64,000 bases of DNA, from contig NZ_JBMERO010000001.1 in the NCBI RefSeq assembly GCF_049310945.1, forward strand, positions 186,001 through 250,000, written 5' to 3'. The stretch is from Bacillus_BS sp049310945. GTDB taxonomy: Bacteria > Bacillota > Bacilli > Bacillales > SA4. Positions 1-8,077 of the stretch are shown here, one piece after another (within the stretch, counting starts at the first letter, position 1; each line of letters starts with the position of its first letter). The translations under genes and the position numbers were made by a program. The notes beneath the pieces were generated by a model, which was given only the letters and a program-made list of their open reading frames with translations, was not told where the DNA came from and searched no databases.

Positions 1-332
1 TGTGAAAACATTATTCACATCGAAGAATTCTTTACACCCTGAACAGTGTGGTACTCACTAATTACGCCTTCATAGAACTGCTTGGCTACTACTCACTTTG
101 AACGAACTCTAATGTTAAAAATTGAATGAACAGATGGTAGCTTACTAACTGCTACTATGTTCAATATACGGCACAAAGGCCTTCGAAGTTTTGTTCAAAT
201 GATAACTTACAAATGAATATCATTTATTAACTTTGCAGATAAAATTTTCATTTGCAGTATTTTGAACTTTGAGTTTCAAATTCGTATCTTCGCATCTTAC
301 ATTTTGAATAAGATAATAAAATATACATGCTA
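1..332. other. Non-coding stretch downstream of recA
   Basis: I see no convincing gene here on either strand. It lies past the recA terminator and past a strong minus-strand promoter (333-361), so it would be the 5' leader of whatever gene lies beyond the left edge. In B. subtilis rny (RNase Y) follows recA, sometimes with another gene between, which makes rny a reasonable guess for the next gene. Confidence 0.5.
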
Positions 333-361
333 ATTGTATAGTTGGAAAATTTTATTGTCAA
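333..361 (-). promoter_or_regulatory. SigA-type promoter downstream of recA
   Basis: Read on the minus strand there is a perfect -35 TTGACA (356-361), a 17-bp spacer and a -10 TACAAT (333-338). It lies after the recA terminator and points away from recA. It probably drives the next gene to the left, outside the window, with a leader of more than 300 nt. Confidence 0.65.
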
Positions 362-410
362 GGGTTGTCCCAATAGTCCGAAAAGTTTTGTCTTATTTTT
401 TTACAAAGAA

Positions 411-438
411 AAAGAGAGCAATCGTGTATGCTCTCTTT
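411..438 (-). terminator. recA intrinsic terminator
   Basis: An 8-bp stem (AGAGAGCA/TGCTCTCT) with a 7-nt loop is followed on the minus strand by TTTTTC. It starts about 12 bp after the recA stop codon. Confidence 0.85.
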
Positions 439-448
439 TTTCTCTTTC

Positions 449-1489
449 TTATTCATCTATTAAATCAAACATTTCATCAGCATTTTCTTCAACCGTTTTC
501 ACTTCATCAAGGGAATAATGATCACGAATCGCTTGTTGAATGACAAGTCGGATTGCTGGGTTCTCTTTCAGGAATAACTTTGCATTTTCACGTCCTTGAC
601 CAAGACGCTCTTCGTTATATGAATACCAAGAACCACTCTTTAGAACGATATCTAGGTCAGAACCCATATCCAGAATTTCACCTTCTCTAGAAATCCCTTC
701 ACCATACATAATATCAACTTCCGCTATACGGAAAGGTGGTGCCACTTTATTCTTTACAACCTTTATTTTCGTTTTATTTCCTACAATATCGTTTCCTTGC
801 TTCAATGCTTCAGCACGGCGAACTTCTATTCGAACAGAAGAATAGAATTTAAGTGCACGTCCTCCTGGTGTTGTCTCAGGATTTCCAAACATAACCCCAA
901 TCTTTTCACGAATTTGGTTAATGAAGATTGCAATTGTTTTAGATTTATTAATCGCACCAGATAATTTACGAAGTGCTTGGGACATTAGACGAGCTTGAAG
1001 ACCCACATGTGAATCTCCCATCTCACCCTCAATCTCAGCTTTTGGTACAAGAGCTGCAACAGAGTCAATAACAAGAATATCAACGGCACCACTTCGAACT
1101 AGTGCCTCGGCTATTTCAAGTGCCTGCTCACCAGTATCTGGTTGAGATAGTAATAGTTCATCAATGTTTACACCTAGCTTTTTTGCATAATCAGGATCAA
1201 GCGCATGCTCGGCATCTATGAACGCCGCTTGTCCACCTTTTTGTTGTACTTCAGCAATTGCATGAAGGGCAACAGTTGTTTTACCGGAAGATTCCGGTCC
1301 ATATATTTCAATTATTCTTCCTCTTGGATATCCACCAACACCTAATGCTACATCTAGTGCCAATGATCCACTTGGGAAAGTAGAAATTTTTGTATCTGTT
1401 TTTTCTCCAAGCTTCATAATGGAGCCTTTTCCAAATTGCTTTTCTATTTGTTTTAATGCCATATCTAATGCGGCCTGACGATTGCTCAC
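449..1489 (-). CDS. recA: RecA recombinase
   Basis: This is the DNA strand-exchange ATPase that forms filaments on single-stranded DNA, carries out homologous recombination and stimulates LexA self-cleavage in the SOS response. The 346-aa product is full length for the family. The Walker A motif GPESSGKT is at residues 64-71, Walker B (ILVIDSVAAL) lies near 140, the L2 DNA-binding loop with NPETTPGG near 200, and an acidic tail closes the protein (VEENADEMFDLIDE). The start is GTG behind GGAGGAAATTTC. A LexA box and a SigA promoter lie just upstream, and a terminator follows, so it is mainly transcribed alone after cinA. Confidence 0.98.
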   Translation of the reverse strand: MSNRQAALDMALKQIEKQFGKGSIMKLGEKTDTKISTFPSGSLALDVALGVGGYPRGRIIEIYGPESSGKTTVALHAIAEVQQKGGQAAFIDAEHALDPDYAKKLGVNIDELLLSQPDTGEQALEIAEALVRSGAVDILVIDSVAALVPKAEIEGEMGDSHVGLQARLMSQALRKLSGAINKSKTIAIFINQIREKIGVMFGNPETTPGGRALKFYSSVRIEVRRAEALKQGNDIVGNKTKIKVVKNKVAPPFRIAEVDIMYGEGISREGEILDMGSDLDIVLKSGSWYSYNEERLGQGRENAKLFLKENPAIRLVIQQAIRDHYSLDEVKTVEENADEMFDLIDE

Positions 1490-1522
1490 GAAATTTCCTC
1501 CTATACTATGAATCTATTTTCT

Positions 1523-1551
1523 ACTATACCTTGTTTCTTGTAGTTTGCCAA
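1523..1551 (-). promoter_or_regulatory. recA promoter
   Basis: On the minus strand: -35 TTGGCA (1546-1551), 17-bp spacer, -10 TATAGT (1523-1528), about 35 bp before the recA start codon. Confidence 0.75.
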
Positions 1552-1560
1552 GTAAAAAGT

Positions 1561-1574
1561 CGAACGTTCATTCG
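1561..1574 (-). promoter_or_regulatory. LexA (DinR) box of recA
   Basis: The minus-strand sequence CGAATGAACGTTCG matches the Bacillus SOS box (CGAAC-N4-GTTCG) at all but one position of the two arms. It sits 9 bp upstream of the recA -35, as expected for SOS control of recA. Confidence 0.85.
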
Positions 1575-1595
1575 GTGATTTCACTGGTAAAAATA

Positions 1596-1633
1596 AAGAA
1601 AAATTCCATTTACCATTAGGTAAAATGGAATTT
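1596..1633 (-). terminator. cinA terminator
   Basis: The inverted repeat AAATTCCATTTTACC / GGTAAATGGAATTT (minus strand, one bulged base) is followed by TTTCTTTATTTTT. It separates cinA from the recA promoter. Confidence 0.8.
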
Positions 1634-1672
1634 CTACTTAGTTATTATCCTCAATAATTAATATTTACCATT

Positions 1673-2905
1673 TTATAAATGTTTTAATAAATAATACAAG
1701 CCATATTTCACAGCACGTTCTCTAATAGAATCCCTGCCACCTGCCAATGTTAAGGAATACACTTTAGTTACACCATTTTGCCTCGCAATTCCGACGTATA
1801 CCGTCCCAACAGGCTTTTCTTCTAATGGATCTGGTCCCGCTACACCAGTAAAGCTAATTCCAATGTCGGTTCTCATCATTTTCTTTATGTTTTCAGCCAA
1901 CTCTTTTGCACAAGCCTCACTAACTGCCCCAAAAGATTGAAGAGTATTTGCAGAAACGTTTAGGACATTTTGCTTTATTTCATTCGAGTAGCAAACGACT
2001 CCACCACCTACGACATTCGATGCTCCAGGTAGTCTAGTTAAGTTCTGTGAGAACAAACCACCTGTTACACTTTCTGCACACGAGATGGTTAGGTTATGGT
2101 TTTGAAGCTTTGTCATCACTTCTATCGCTAAAGAAGTATCATCATAGCCATAAAAGAAGTGGCCGACACGTTCTTGAATCTTATGCTCAGCTTGATCTAA
2201 CAATGCCTTTGCACCATCAATTGATCGATGTTTCGCAGTCAATCTCAATGTCACTTCATTCTCAGCAGCTAAAGGTGCAATTGTAGGATTTGATTGGGAC
2301 TCTATTAAATCAGAGATATCTGTCTCTAATTGGGATTCTCCTATACCAAAGAATCGCAGAACCCTTGATTCGATTCTTTCTTGTATTTTTAATTCTTTTA
2401 AGATTGCATTTCGACCAAAATTAATAAACATAGGTTGCATTTCCATCGGTGGTCCTGGCAACAGCATATAATACTTGTCCTCTTTCGTGAGAAACATCCC
2501 GGGAGCCATCCCATGTTGGTTCTTCAATATTAGAGACCCTTCTAAAACAATTGCTTGTTTCTTATTATTTTCAGACATCACTCTTTTAACTTTTCGGAAG
2601 TATTCTTCAATAAAATGCAGAGCTTCATTGTCCATTATTAGGTTTTTATCTAAGACACTAGCAATCGTTTCTTTCGTTAAGTCGTCCTTTGTTGGACCGA
2701 GTCCCCCTGTAAATAGAAGCAAATCGGCTCTCTTTTGTGCCACCTCAATCGCTTGCTGAAGTCGATGTGGGTTGTCGCCAACAACAGTATGGAAGTATAC
2801 GTTTACTCCAAGCTCGGCAAGCTGTTTTGAAAGGTATTGCGCATTTGTATTTGCAATTTGACCTAGTAGTAATTCTGAGCCAACTGCAATAATTTCAGCA
2901 TTCAT
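1673..2905 (-). CDS. cinA: CinA family competence/damage-inducible protein
   Basis: This 410-aa protein combines an N-terminal molybdopterin-binding-like domain (about 1-170; motif GGLGPTKDD, then LPGPPMEM) with a C-terminal CinA domain (about 255-410; CAESVTGG and GVAGPD) of the NMN amidohydrolase (PncC) type. Known roles of the family are pyridine-nucleotide salvage and, in competent bacteria, association with RecA during transformation. It lies between pgsA and recA as in B. subtilis. The ATG follows AAGGATG. It has its own terminator before the recA promoter. Confidence 0.95.
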   Translation of the reverse strand: MNAEIIAVGSELLLGQIANTNAQYLSKQLAELGVNVYFHTVVGDNPHRLQQAIEVAQKRADLLLFTGGLGPTKDDLTKETIASVLDKNLIMDNEALHFIEEYFRKVKRVMSENNKKQAIVLEGSLILKNQHGMAPGMFLTKEDKYYMLLPGPPMEMQPMFINFGRNAILKELKIQERIESRVLRFFGIGESQLETDISDLIESQSNPTIAPLAAENEVTLRLTAKHRSIDGAKALLDQAEHKIQERVGHFFYGYDDTSLAIEVMTKLQNHNLTISCAESVTGGLFSQNLTRLPGASNVVGGGVVCYSNEIKQNVLNVSANTLQSFGAVSEACAKELAENIKKMMRTDIGISFTGVAGPDPLEEKPVGTVYVGIARQNGVTKVYSLTLAGGRDSIRERAVKYGLYYLLKHL

Positions 2906-2928
2906 TGTGACACATCCTTACAAAACAA

Positions 2929-3510
2929 TTATTTAGATCTAAGGAAAACCTCTTTATTTTTAACAAAATAGTCCCACCCCGAATAGATTGTAAAAAATGT
3001 GGCCACCCAAAGAGAAATCATATCGAATGGCATACCTAACCAAACAAAAGGGAAATTATGTAATAAAAGGGCTGAAACCGCAATAATCTGTGCCCACGTT
3101 TTGATCTTTCCGAGCATATTAGCTGCCACTACTTCTCCCTCACCTGCTAAAACAAGTCGAAGTCCCGTAACAGCAAATTCACGGCTTATAATGACAATTA
3201 CCATCCATGCTGGAGCAAGCTGCAATTCAACTAGTGTAACCAATGCCGCTGAAACCAAAAGCTTATCTGCCAGTGGATCTAAAAACTTGCCTAGATTTGT
3301 TACTTGATTTAATTTTCGAGCATAATACCCGTCAATCCAATCTGTACATGATGCGATAATAAAGATAATGGCCCCTACAAGATGTGTAACCGGTATAAAA
3401 AACTCGCCTACTGTCAGTTCGCCCCAAGAAAAAGGAGCAAGCATAACGATTAAAAATAGTGGAATTAAAAATATTCGCGAAACCGTAATCTTATTTGGTA
3501 AATTCATCAT
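2929..3510 (-). CDS. pgsA: CDP-diacylglycerol--glycerol-3-phosphate 3-phosphatidyltransferase
   Basis: PgsA is an integral membrane enzyme making phosphatidylglycerophosphate, the committed step to phosphatidylglycerol and cardiolipin. The CDP-alcohol phosphotransferase signature is intact (DWIDGYYAR, then eight residues, then GKFLDPLAD), supplying the metal-binding aspartates. Several hydrophobic helices cover the 193 residues, the usual length. Two adjacent ATG codons follow AAGGGGG; the second (start 3507) has the better spacing, so the protein may be 192 aa. cinA follows after 23 bp and is probably co-transcribed. Confidence 0.95.
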   Translation of the reverse strand: MMNLPNKITVSRIFLIPLFLIVMLAPFSWGELTVGEFFIPVTHLVGAIIFIIASCTDWIDGYYARKLNQVTNLGKFLDPLADKLLVSAALVTLVELQLAPAWMVIVIISREFAVTGLRLVLAGEGEVVAANMLGKIKTWAQIIAVSALLLHNFPFVWLGMPFDMISLWVATFFTIYSGWDYFVKNKEVFLRSK

Positions 3511-3545
3511 TTAGCCCCCTTACTCACATTTTGCCACAAAGATGA

Positions 3546-3570
3546 AAAAAAACCCACAAAAAAGTGGGCA
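3546..3570 (-). terminator. Terminator after the rodZ-like gene
   Basis: The minus strand reads GCCCAC, TTTTTT loop, GTGGGT, then TTTTTTT. It separates the rodZ-like gene from pgsA, though some readthrough is likely because pgsA has no obvious promoter of its own. Confidence 0.75.
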
Positions 3571-3581
3571 CCCTAGAAAAG

Positions 3582-4496
3582 CTATTGCTCCGTTCCCTTT
3601 TCAAACAAAATAGTGATATCTTGAACACTTTTAGGTTCTGAAGGAATTTCTAACACTTGTCCATTTATCTTGACAATAGAAGCCATAGCATTACCAAGTT
3701 TAATGACTGCTTCCGTTTCATTCACATAATCATATGAAGAATTAACCGGAGTCGCGTCTTCTGCATTAGCAGTTAGACTACCGCTAAAAAAAGTCTTATT
3801 TTTACCATTCTTCATTGCAATCCATGTTTCACCAGTAGTTGACACATCAACTAAGAATTGAGCTGTATTGGTTAATTTGTAAGTTGACTTTCTCCCAGAC
3901 GTCTCAACCAGTTCAATTTGCTGAACAGACTTTACTTCTTCAGCCAAAGTCGTTTCTTCATCTTCTTTTGCATCTGATGAGGCAGTCGTATCTTCATCAA
4001 CTTCATTTGGTGAAGTACTTTGAAATGGATCTGTGCTATTCATTTCGAGTTCTGAGGCTGTATCTGTCTTGGGTTGCTCTTTTACCTGACCAAAAGAATC
4101 ATTTTTCTGAGCCACTGTCCACACAGTTAAAGCAAGACCAAGCAGAACGACAATTACTAAAATTCTAGGTAAGAATTGTAATACCTTTGAATCTGTAGTA
4201 TTAACTTCTGCCCTTGTACGTTTAACCCGTGAGAGTTGCTCTGGAATTGCTTCTTTGGGTGTGCTTGGGATGTCATTCTTATATTCCTCAAACACCCTCT
4301 CAGGATCTAAACCAACAGCTTCAGCATATTGCTTTACAAAAGCCCGCGCATAAAAAATACCAGGTAAGATATCATAATTCCCATCTTCAACACACTGTAA
4401 GTATCTTTTTTGGATCTTTGTTATACTTTGTAGATCTTCCAGTGAAAAACCCTTATCTTCTCGTGCCTGTTTTAATCGTTGACCCAGCTCAGTCAT
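3582..4496 (-). CDS. ymfM: RodZ-like helix-turn-helix membrane protein (YmfM)
   Basis: This bitopic membrane protein resembles RodZ, which links MreB filaments to the elongasome in rod-shaped cells. It has an N-terminal Cro-like HTH (about 1-70: LGQRLKQAREDKGFSLEDLQ), a basic segment, one transmembrane helix (about 123-146: ILVIVVLLGLALTVW), an acidic Ser/Thr-rich linker and a C-terminal beta-rich domain like DUF4115. I place the start at MTELGQ, 15 bp inside the longest frame, because GGTGG lies just before that ATG. This also removes crowding with ymfK. The linker is low complexity and will vary between species. Confidence 0.88.
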   Translation of the reverse strand: MTELGQRLKQAREDKGFSLEDLQSITKIQKRYLQCVEDGNYDILPGIFYARAFVKQYAEAVGLDPERVFEEYKNDIPSTPKEAIPEQLSRVKRTRAEVNTTDSKVLQFLPRILVIVVLLGLALTVWTVAQKNDSFGQVKEQPKTDTASELEMNSTDPFQSTSPNEVDEDTTASSDAKEDEETTLAEEVKSVQQIELVETSGRKSTYKLTNTAQFLVDVSTTGETWIAMKNGKNKTFFSGSLTANAEDATPVNSSYDYVNETEAVIKLGNAMASIVKINGQVLEIPSEPKSVQDITILFEKGTEQ

Positions 4497-4514
4497 ACTT
4501 CCACCTACCATTTT

Positions 4515-5312
4515 TTAAAAATCGAATGTTGAAAATGAAGAATCATTTGAGCTCAATTGTTGTTGCTGATCCACAACATCATAGGTAATTTCTTCATCTG
4601 GCTCATTTCGTAATTCAATAATATAGTCAAAATCATCTAATGAATATTCAGTATCTCGAACAAAAATATCTGGATGTTCTACAACCTTTGTAGCGGGAAG
4701 TCTCATGATTTCTCTCACTAGCTGCCAGTGTTTTTCATTAGCTCGTCTTGTGGACACAATTCCATCTATAATAAATATGTTTTCTTCATTATATTCGTCC
4801 TCAATTAGTTGACTTCGAATAGTTTGTTTTAACAAGGTTGATGATACAAAAAGCCATTTCTTATTTGCACACACACTTGATGCGACAATAGATTCGGTCT
4901 TACCAACTCTCGGCATTCCTCGAATCCCGATAAGTTTATGGCCTTCTTTCTTAAACAACTCTGCCATAAAATCAACAAGTAGACCAAGTTCATCTCGAAC
5001 AAATCGAAATGTTTTTTTGTCATCAGCATCTCTTTGTATATATCGTCCATGCCTGACAGCAAGTCGATCACGAAGCTTAGGCTCTCGAAGCTTTGTAACG
5101 GTTATATTATCCATTGTTCTCAGAATTGATTCAAGTCTTAAGATCTGCTCTTGATGGTCTGACAATAAAAGCATTCCTCTTCTCATATCTTCAACACCAT
5201 TAATAGTAACAATGTTAATGGATAGCATACCTAGCAGTGAAGCGATGTCACCCAAAAGTCCAGGACGATTTATATGTATTTCATACTCAAGATACCATTC
5301 CTTCTTCCCCAC
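4515..5312 (-). CDS. ymfK: YmfK family protein (DUF3388) with ACT-like and P-loop-like segments
   Basis: The 265-aa protein is conserved at this position in Bacillus but has no established function. The N-terminus (about 5-70) looks like an ACT regulatory domain: YEIHINRPGLLGDIASLLGM with the alternating strand-helix pattern. A Walker A-like loop GMPRVGKTE follows near residues 131-140, then predicted strands ending in hydrophobic-Asp (IFIIDG), reminiscent of Walker B. The C-terminal 35 residues are acidic and Gln/Ser rich. It sits between ymfJ and the rodZ-like gene. An ATPase or nucleotide-binding role is my inference from these motifs. Confidence 0.85.
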   Translation of the reverse strand: MGKKEWYLEYEIHINRPGLLGDIASLLGMLSINIVTINGVEDMRRGMLLLSDHQEQILRLESILRTMDNITVTKLREPKLRDRLAVRHGRYIQRDADDKKTFRFVRDELGLLVDFMAELFKKEGHKLIGIRGMPRVGKTESIVASSVCANKKWLFVSSTLLKQTIRSQLIEDEYNEENIFIIDGIVSTRRANEKHWQLVREIMRLPATKVVEHPDIFVRDTEYSLDDFDYIIELRNEPDEEITYDVVDQQQQLSSNDSSFSTFDF

Positions 5313-5502
5313 CTAGATACCCCTCCTTAACAAAAGTAAGCATACATACTATTCTTCACATACTCTTATAATAAATCATTTGGTATCAATATGAAAGGTC
5401 AAGAGGTAACAATTCCCGACATATTCACGTACTTATCCATTGTACTATATTTCCTTCTTTACATTAGCTTTACCTTACTCATCATAATTTTAAACCTATA
5501 TA

Positions 5503-5531
5503 AAAAGAGAGGGTTGATTCTCCCCCTCTTA
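5503..5531 (-). terminator. ymfJ terminator
   Basis: The minus strand reads AGAGGG, a loop, then CCCTCTCTTTTT. It begins at the ymfJ stop codon. Confidence 0.75.
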
Positions 5532-5786
5532 CTTGCTTCCGTTATTCTCAACTAGCTTAACCATCATGTTTGCAATGGCGTGCTGCTCTTCTGGTGATGC
5601 GACACTCCATAAATCTGCAAGCACTTTTTCTTGATCATTTTGTGGTTCAACTTGCTTTGCTAAGTATCCACCAACTTGATATGCAAGGTCATTAACAGTA
5701 CTTTGTTCCATGCCTTCATTTTCAGCATGATGAAGTCGATTAGCTAAAAAGTCTTTCCATTGTTCCCAGTTATCTAATACAGACAT
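5529..5786 (-). CDS. ymfJ: YmfJ family protein (DUF3243)
   Basis: A small cytoplasmic protein of 85 aa, mostly predicted helix, acidic, with no signal peptide or transmembrane segment. It begins MSVLDNWEQWKDFLANRLHHAE, typical of the DUF3243 family found in Bacillus. The start has a good ribosome binding site (AAGGAGGAATACTC before ATG). Function is unknown in the family. It has its own terminator and lies 106 bp after ymfI. Confidence 0.88.
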   Translation of the reverse strand: MSVLDNWEQWKDFLANRLHHAENEGMEQSTVNDLAYQVGGYLAKQVEPQNDQEKVLADLWSVASPEEQHAIANMMVKLVENNGSK

Positions 5787-5892
5787 GAGTATTCCTCCTT
5801 AATATTGATACAAGGTTATTTTGTCTGTTTCCGCTAAAAATATTCAAAGTTGATTACATTCATAGGTCAAAGAAGTGAACATTCAAAGAAAC

Positions 5893-6621
5893 TTATGTGT
5901 GCCAAGCCCCATTAATTGAAATCACCTGGCCATTTAAGTAACAAGCTTTATTCGAAAGTAGAAACGAAACGGTATGGGCAACTTCCTCAGGCTCACCCAA
6001 TCTACCCATAGGAATTTCATCAACTAATTGATTTATTTCAGTTTCACTGAAGCTTGCAAGCATACTTGTATTAATGGCTCCAGGTGCTACTGCATTTATA
6101 CGGATATTCGATGGCGCAACTTCCTTTGCTAATGCCTTTACAAATGTGTTTTGACCACCTTTAAGCATAGAATACAATACCTCACAAGAAGCCCCTACAA
6201 CACCCCAAACAGATGTGATTAAGATGATATTCCCTTTCTTTTTTGAAATCATCGATGGTACGAAAGCTTTAGCTAAAAGAAACGGACTCGTTATATGAAG
6301 TTGCACCATTTCATGAACCTTGTTTTCTTCCATGTCCGTTACTAAGCCAAAGTAACTATTTCCACTAACTAAGAGTAAATCATCAATGGGATGGTTGATC
6401 TGACATAGTAGATCACTCACTCCATTTTGCTTTGATAAATCAGCTTGAACTAAATAAATTTCTTTATGATCATCTTTATATTGCTCGAGAAGCTTCTCAA
6501 CACCCTCTTTATTTTGAAAATAATGAAGATAAACACCATAATTCTCCTCAATTAGTTGTTTAGCAATTGCACACCCAATCCCACCACTAGCCCCAGTAAC
6601 TAACGCAAATTTCTTCCCCAT
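5893..6621 (-). CDS. ymfI: Short-chain dehydrogenase/reductase YmfI (EF-P modification)
   Basis: A classical SDR fold of 242 aa with the NAD(P) loop TGASGGIG (about 9-16), a catalytic Ser in ILITSVWG and the YSMLK (YxxxK) pair near 150. In B. subtilis, YmfI reduces the 5-aminopentanone group on elongation factor P to 5-aminopentanol, needed for full EF-P function and swarming. The position next to ymfH and ymfJ matches, supporting the same role over the generic FabG-like annotation. Substrate assignment is by gene order rather than by a substrate-specific motif. Confidence 0.85.
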   Translation of the reverse strand: MGKKFALVTGASGGIGCAIAKQLIEENYGVYLHYFQNKEGVEKLLEQYKDDHKEIYLVQADLSKQNGVSDLLCQINHPIDDLLLVSGNSYFGLVTDMEENKVHEMVQLHITSPFLLAKAFVPSMISKKKGNIILITSVWGVVGASCEVLYSMLKGGQNTFVKALAKEVAPSNIRINAVAPGAINTSMLASFSETEINQLVDEIPMGRLGEPEEVAHTVSFLLSNKACYLNGQVISINGAWHT

Positions 6622-6741
6622 TTTTATCTTCCTTTTAAATTAAAAATTTTTTTCTTATTAAACAACTCTTTTGCAATGGTCTTAGACAGAGGAACTTTTC
6701 CCCGAATACGCTTCTCCACTCAACATTAACAAGAACCCAAT

Positions 6742-6784
6742 AAAAAAAGAGATAACAACAACTATATTGTCCATCTCTTTTTTA
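6742..6784 (-). terminator. ymfH terminator
   Basis: AAAAAAGAGAT and ATCTCTTTTTTT form a stem on the minus strand about 12 bp after the ymfH stop. Confidence 0.75.
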
Positions 6785-6796
6785 GCGTCTGTCAAG

Positions 6797-8077
6797 CTAC
6801 TTTGGAACAACTTGACAGACCGACATCCTATTTTCATCAATTAAAGAATCAGCACTAGCTTCAATATCAGCAATGGTTAATGATTCCAGAACTTTTACAA
6901 CATCAAACATATTCATTTTATTAAACGTGTATCTTGTAAACTGGTTTGCAATATATTCCGGAGAATTTAATGCTCGTAAAAATGAGCCGATTTTTTTCTT
7001 CTTTACTCTTTCTAAATAGTCTGGTGATAGCGATTCTTTTGTATTTAACAGCATTTGTTTTAGGACTTTTGCCAGTTCGTCTGGTTTCTCACTGTCTCCA
7101 CCTACTAAACCAAAACCAAATTCGAACTCTTCCGTGTAGTCAAAAGCAAATGTCTCATCAATAAGTCCTTCGTTGTAGAGCTTATCATAGTTCTTTGAGC
7201 TTTTACCGAACACCATGTCTAATAATACATTAGTAGACAATTCGTTTCGTAATAATTCCTCCCCTGATTTTCCGGGGTTTAGTACTTTTAAACCAACCAT
7301 GCATTTAGAGGATTGCACAGACATCTTTAAAACTTGATGATACTGGGCTACTTCATTAGGCTCCTCATCAAAAAACCGCCTGATCTCAGACTGCTTTTGG
7401 TATTCTTTCTTTCCCTGATTTTCTCTAATTTGATTCATAATTTTTTCAGGCTCAATTGGTCCAACCACAAACAATAGCATGTTACTTGGGTGATAAAACG
7501 TTTCATAACATGTATAGAGCATATCTTTTGTTATTTTTGATATAGATTCAATCGTTCCAGCAATGTCAATGCTAACAGGATGATTCTTGAACATATTTTG
7601 AATTAAACCAAAGTATAATCTCCAGTCTGCATTATCCTCATACATGGTGATTTCTTGGCCGATAATTCCCTTTTCCTTCTCTACAGTTTTCTCTGTAAAG
7701 TAAGGATCTTGGACAAAATCAAGGAGTGTCTCAAGGTTTAACTCAACGTTTGAAGTACTTGAAAATAAATAGGCTGTCCTAGTAAAGGAGGTGAAGGCAT
7801 TAGCAGAGGCTCCTTGCTTGCTAAACTGTTGAAAAACATCCCCATCTTCTTTTTCAAATAATTTGTGCTCTAAAAAGTGAGCGATTCCATCCGGAACCTG
7901 AGTTGGTTCTTCCTGTCCTTTAGGTACAAATTTGTTATCAATGGATCCATATTTAGTCGTAAATGTTGCATATGTCTTATTAAAACCAAGCTTTGGTAAA
8001 ATATATACTTGTAATCCATTAGACATGGTTTCGTGATAAAGTTCTTCCTTTAGTTGTTCAAAGACAACTTTCTCCAT
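6797..8077 (-). CDS. ymfH: M16 family zinc metallopeptidase YmfH
   Basis: A 426-aa insulinase/processing-peptidase-like protein. The inverted zinc motif HxxEH is intact as H67-F-L-E70-H71, with a downstream Glu-rich segment (EKEKGIIGQEITMYED) typical of M16. No signal peptide is visible, so it should act in the cytoplasm. Its neighbour ymfF is a homologue lacking the zinc motif and ends where ymfH starts, which suggests an active/inactive M16B heterodimer, as described for paired M16 proteins. The physiological substrate is not known. Confidence 0.92.
   Translation of the reverse strand: MEKVVFEQLKEELYHETMSNGLQVYILPKLGFNKTYATFTTKYGSIDNKFVPKGQEEPTQVPDGIAHFLEHKLFEKEDGDVFQQFSKQGASANAFTSFTRTAYLFSSTSNVELNLETLLDFVQDPYFTEKTVEKEKGIIGQEITMYEDNADWRLYFGLIQNMFKNHPVSIDIAGTIESISKITKDMLYTCYETFYHPSNMLLFVVGPIEPEKIMNQIRENQGKKEYQKQSEIRRFFDEEPNEVAQYHQVLKMSVQSSKCMVGLKVLNPGKSGEELLRNELSTNVLLDMVFGKSSKNYDKLYNEGLIDETFAFDYTEEFEFGFGLVGGDSEKPDELAKVLKQMLLNTKESLSPDYLERVKKKKIGSFLRALNSPEYIANQFTRYTFNKMNMFDVVKVLESLTIADIEASADSLIDENRMSVCQVVPK

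Noticed and set aside
334..543. A 69-residue plus-strand frame overlapping the recA 3' end
   Set aside because: It crosses the recA terminator and the C-terminal recA codons, has no ribosome binding site and resembles no protein family.
5313..5502. A SigA promoter for ymfK
   Set aside because: TTGACC and several AT-rich hexamers exist, but none combine with a 16-18 bp spacer to a convincing -10.
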